Made by a program: the position numbers and the translations under genes
Origin: Chloroflexota bacterium
Lineage (GTDB): Bacteria; Chloroflexota; Dormibacteria; CF-121
Direction: 5' to 3'
NCBI GenBank assembly: GCA_005882525.1
Contig: VBGO01000235.1
Coordinates: 1-8,317 of the forward strand
Length of the DNA: 8,317 nt
Notes under the pieces: generated by a model
Seen by the model: the letters and a program-made list of their open reading frames with translations, nothing else
Database searches by the model: none
Told to the model about the DNA's origin: nothing
In this document: in pieces, positions 5,753-8,317 of the stretch
Layout of the letters: the number at the start of each line of letters is the position of its first letter
Numbering within the stretch: position 1 is the first letter of the stretch

Positions 5753-6699
5753 ATTTTTTCACCGACATTTTCAGGCTGCTGGGGACCCCCGATCTCTGGC
5801 ACGCATCGCTGCAGTACGCCGCGCTGCTTCTGCTGCCCGCGCTGGGTGGCGTGATCTCGGAGAGAGCCGGCGTCGTGAACATCGCCATGGAAGGCATGAT
5901 GCTGACCGGGGCGTTCTTCGCGGTCGCCGTCGATCTCGCCGCCCACAATGTCTGGCTCGCGGTGCTGGCCTCGATGGTTGCCGGTGGCCTGATGGCCCTG
6001 ATCCACGCTGTCGTCTCGATCCGTTACCGCGCGGACCAGATCGTCAGTGGCGTTGCTATCAACATCTTCGCCGCGGGAATTACCGTGTTTCTCGTCAACC
6101 GGCTTTATGGCCTCGCCGATGTCGGCCAGGTTGCGGCCCGCGATTCCCTGCCCAACTGGAACATTCCACTGCTGGGCGCGATTCCATTCCTCGGCCGCGT
6201 CTTCTTCCAGCAGAACATCATGGTGTACATCGCACTGCTGGTACTGCTCGGCACCCAGGTGCTCCTGTTTCGCACCAGGCTGGGTCTCCGTCTACGTTCC
6301 GTCGGCGAGCATCCGCAAGCCGCCGACACTGCCGGCATCAACGTCTATGTGCTGCGCTACGGCGCTGTCGTGACCTGCGGCCTCCTGTCCGGCCTGGCCG
6401 GGGCGTTTCTCGCGATCGGGATCGCGAACACGTTCGTGCCGGGCATGACCGACGGTCGTGGCTACATCGCGCTGGCCGCCATGATCTTTGGCAAATGGAC
6501 GCCAATCGGGGCCTTCATCGCGACCCTGATCTTTGGCTTCGGCCAGGCGGTCTACGACGCGAACTCGAGCATCCATGTGTCGCAGTACTTGCTCAGCATG
6601 ACGCCGTACTTACTTACCCTGATCGTGCTGGCCGCCGTGGTCCGCCGCAGTAGCCCGCCCGCCGCCGACGGCATCCCATATATCCCGGGCGCCGAGTGA
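5749..6699 (+). CDS. ABC transporter permease, BMP/nucleoside type (NupQ/YufQ-like)
   Basis: Second membrane subunit, expected to pair with the 4517 permease as a heterodimeric channel. Seen: a short N-terminus, the hallmark ERAGVVNIAMEGMM at 38-51 (the counterpart of FNIGAEGQ in its partner, and the form typical of the smaller permease), about eight to nine hydrophobic segments, and the ATPase-contacting loop GLRLRSVGEHPQAADTAGI at 179-197. The 316-residue length is family-normal. The start ATG 5749 overlaps the previous stop as ATGA and has no separate strong ribosome binding site, so translation is probably by re-initiation. Its own stop overlaps the ATPase start as GTGA. Nothing is missing or disrupted. 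Confidence 0.94.
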   Translation: MNFFTDIFRLLGTPDLWHASLQYAALLLLPALGGVISERAGVVNIAMEGMMLTGAFFAVAVDLAAHNVWLAVLASMVAGGLMALIHAVVSIRYRADQIVSGVAINIFAAGITVFLVNRLYGLADVGQVAARDSLPNWNIPLLGAIPFLGRVFFQQNIMVYIALLVLLGTQVLLFRTRLGLRLRSVGEHPQAADTAGINVYVLRYGAVVTCGLLSGLAGAFLAIGIANTFVPGMTDGRGYIALAAMIFGKWTPIGAFIATLIFGFGQAVYDANSSIHVSQYLLSMTPYLLTLIVLAAVVRRSSPPAADGIPYIPGAE

Positions 6700-8246
6700 C
6701 GAACACCAACCAACCGTCGCTGGCCGTCGAACTCCGGGGCATCTCCAAGATCTTTCCCGGCGTGGTCGCCAACGACCACGTCGACCTCGAGGTCCGCCAG
6801 GGCGAGATCCACGCCCTGGTCGGCGAGAACGGCGCCGGCAAGAGCACCTTGATGAACATTCTGTATGGCCTGATCCGCGCCGACGCGGGCCAGATTCAGG
6901 TCGAGGGCACGCCGGTGCCGATGCAGGGGCCGCGCGACGCCATCCGGCACGGCATCGGCATGGTGCATCAGCACTTCATGCTGATTCCGGTTTTCACCGT
7001 CGGCGAGAACGTCGTGCTGGGCAGCGAGCCGGTCAGGCCCGGCGGCTTCTACGACTACGCCAGGGCGCGCCAGGCCATTGACGACCTCACCAAGCGTTAC
7101 GGGCTGGCGCTCGACCCCGATGCTCGCGTGGGTGACCTGCCGGTCGGCTTGCAGCAGCGCGTCGAGATCGTGAAAGTCCTCTACCGCGGCGCCAGGATCT
7201 TGATCCTGGACGAGCCCACCGGCGTCCTGACGCCCCAGGAATCGACAGACCTATTCCGCGTCCTGCGCGACCTGGTCAAGAGCGGCAAGACGATTATTTT
7301 CATCAGCCATAAGCTCAAAGAAGTCCTTGCGATCTCTGACCGGATTACCGTGATGCGCAGGGGCAAGGTCGTCGGCCACCTGATTACAAAAGAGACCAAC
7401 GAAGCCGAGATCGCCCGGCTGATGGTGGGTCGTGATGTCCTGCTTCGGGTCGACAAGGCCCCGGCCAAGCCCGGGCCGGTCGCCTTGCGTATCGAGAACC
7501 TCTCGGCAAATTCGGACCGGGGCGTCCTCGCGCTGCGCGACGTGTCGCTCGAGCTGCACCAGGGCGAGATCCTCGGCATTGCCGGCGTCGAAGGTAACGG
7601 GCAAAGCGAACTGGTCGAGACGCTCGCCGGAACCCGCCATCCCGCCGGCGGGCACGTCTTCCTGGCCGACCGCGAGGTGAGCAACCTGAGCGCGGCCAGC
7701 ATCCGGCTGGCGGGCGTCAGTCACATTCCGGAAGACCGTCGCGGCGCCGGCCTGGTCTTGAATTATTCCGTCGCCGATAACTTGATCCTGGGCCGGCAGC
7801 GAACGCCACGCTTCGCCTGGGACGGGCTGGTCTTGCGCTTGAGATCAATCTTCGCCTGGGCGCAACGATTGATCTCCGAGTTCGACATCCGGACGCCCAG
7901 CGCCCGGACGCCGGCTCGAACGCTCTCCGGCGGCAATCAGCAGAAGATCATCGTCGCGCGCGAGATGGCGACCGAGCCGCGCGTGCTGCTGGCCGCCCAG
8001 CCCACCCGCGGTGTCGACATCGGGGCTATCGAGTTCATTCACCGGCGGCTCGTTGCCGAACGCGATGGTGGCGCCGCCATCCTGCTGGTCTCGGCCGAGC
8101 TCGACGAGGTTCGTTCGCTGTCTGATCGGATTGCGGTGATGTACGAAGGCCGGATCGTGAGCGTCGAGCCGCCGGACGCTTCCGAGGAGCGCCTGGGCCT
8201 GTTGATGACGGGAGGTGGAACCGGCGACCGGCTTAAAGCGGGTTAG
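6696..8246 (+). CDS. ABC transporter ATPase with two nucleotide-binding domains, BMP/nucleoside type (NupO/YufO-like)
   Basis: Cytoplasmic energy-coupling subunit with both ATPase domains in one 516-residue chain, as in sugar and nucleoside importers. Domain 1: Walker A GENGAGKST (43-51), Q-loop Q92, signature variant LPVGLQQR (148-155), Walker B ILILDE (168-173) and switch His205. Domain 2: a degenerate P-loop GVEGNGQS (297-304, Gln303 in place of Lys), IPEDRRGAGL (344-353), canonical signature LSGGNQQ (410-416) and altered Walker B VLLAAQPTRGVD (430-441) with Ala-Gln instead of Asp-Glu. The second site's loss of catalytic residues is normal for this family and implies one main hydrolysis site. 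GTG 6696 overlaps the upstream stop as GTGA; no Shine-Dalgarno is seen, so coupling is likely. The ATPase comes after the permeases, unlike the lipoprotein-ATPase-permease-permease order of yufNOPQ. The 3' end overlaps a new lipoprotein start. Confidence 0.96.
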   Translation: MTNTNQPSLAVELRGISKIFPGVVANDHVDLEVRQGEIHALVGENGAGKSTLMNILYGLIRADAGQIQVEGTPVPMQGPRDAIRHGIGMVHQHFMLIPVFTVGENVVLGSEPVRPGGFYDYARARQAIDDLTKRYGLALDPDARVGDLPVGLQQRVEIVKVLYRGARILILDEPTGVLTPQESTDLFRVLRDLVKSGKTIIFISHKLKEVLAISDRITVMRRGKVVGHLITKETNEAEIARLMVGRDVLLRVDKAPAKPGPVALRIENLSANSDRGVLALRDVSLELHQGEILGIAGVEGNGQSELVETLAGTRHPAGGHVFLADREVSNLSAASIRLAGVSHIPEDRRGAGLVLNYSVADNLILGRQRTPRFAWDGLVLRLRSIFAWAQRLISEFDIRTPSARTPARTLSGGNQQKIIVAREMATEPRVLLAAQPTRGVDIGAIEFIHRRLVAERDGGAAILLVSAELDEVRSLSDRIAVMYEGRIVSVEPPDASEERLGLLMTGGGTGDRLKAG

Positions 8247-8317
8247 CGCAGCGCTAGTACTCGTGCTGGCGGCCTGCGGTGGGCCCAGCGCGCCCCAGGA
8301 CGCGACGAGCACCCCTG
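8215..8317 (+). CDS. Putative lipoprotein, 3' partial (cut by window end)
   Basis: The visible 34 codons encode a good lipoprotein signal peptide: MEPATGLKRVSAALVLVLAAC followed by GGPSAPQDATSTP. It has a basic K8-R9 N-region, hydrophobic core, lipobox LAAC with Cys21, then a Gly/Ser/Pro/Thr-rich linker typical of lipoproteins. TGA codons at 8203 and 8206 in this frame leave GTG 8215 as the only plausible start, overlapping the ATPase gene by 32 bp. A purine-rich GGGAGG runs straight into the start codon, too close for a normal ribosome binding site. The mature domain lies beyond the window, so function is unknown; another binding protein for the same transporter is one possibility given position. 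Confidence 0.7.
   Translation, partial: MEPATGLKRVSAALVLVLAACGGPSAPQDATSTP

Noticed and set aside
6411..6426. Inverted repeat CGCGATC-GG-GATCGCG
   Set aside because: It lies within conserved coding sequence of the second permease (Ala-Ile-Gly-Ile-Ala) and follows from GC-rich codon choice; no sign of a regulatory role.
7584..8037. Second ATPase domain as an inactivated or mutated domain
   Set aside because: The missing Lys in GVEGNGQS and the AAQPTRG Walker B are characteristic of this transporter ATPase family, so this is not damage.

Overview
This GC-rich window holds a compact set of same-strand genes (all +) that reads as a nucleoside uptake and pyrimidine-salvage cluster. GTG starts, 4-bp ATGA/GTGA overlaps, a TadE-type protein and a BMP-family lipoprotein with a clear lipobox suggest a high-GC bacterium of the Chloroflexota/Actinomycetota sort. 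That assignment is a guess from style, not from a marker gene. No stretch without a gene exceeds about 125 bases. I see no tRNA, rRNA, CRISPR array, insertion sequence or phage gene.

Layout: (1) 13-459, a TadE-like pilus or surface-assembly protein that may continue past the left edge. (2) 477-2274, a salvage block: a uridine-phosphorylase-type nucleoside phosphorylase, a C-terminally shortened YdeI/OmpD-associated-family protein, and uracil phosphoribosyltransferase (upp), separated by 2 bp or overlapping by 4 bp. (3) 2271-3296, a divergent secreted or membrane-anchored BMP-family binding protein that abuts or overlaps upp. (4) 3297-3421, the only real intergenic region, with an extended -10 promoter, two short palindromes and a good ribosome binding site. 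(5) 3422-8246, a complete BMP-type (nucleoside) ABC importer: binding lipoprotein, two permeases and a double-domain ATPase, with the last three genes joined by 4-bp overlaps. (6) 8215-8317, the start of a further lipoprotein gene, cut by the right edge.

How they fit: the importer would bring nucleosides in. The phosphorylase would split them to base plus (deoxy)ribose-1-phosphate, and Upp would convert uracil plus PRPP to UMP. This role is inferred from families and gene order; the ligand cannot be read from sequence alone.

I do not see a clearly new system. The parts most worth a second look are the divergent second BMP protein with an ambiguous start, the cut-down YdeI-like gene between udp and upp, the altered base-recognition region of the phosphorylase, and the 34-codon start of an extra lipoprotein nested in the ATPase gene end.
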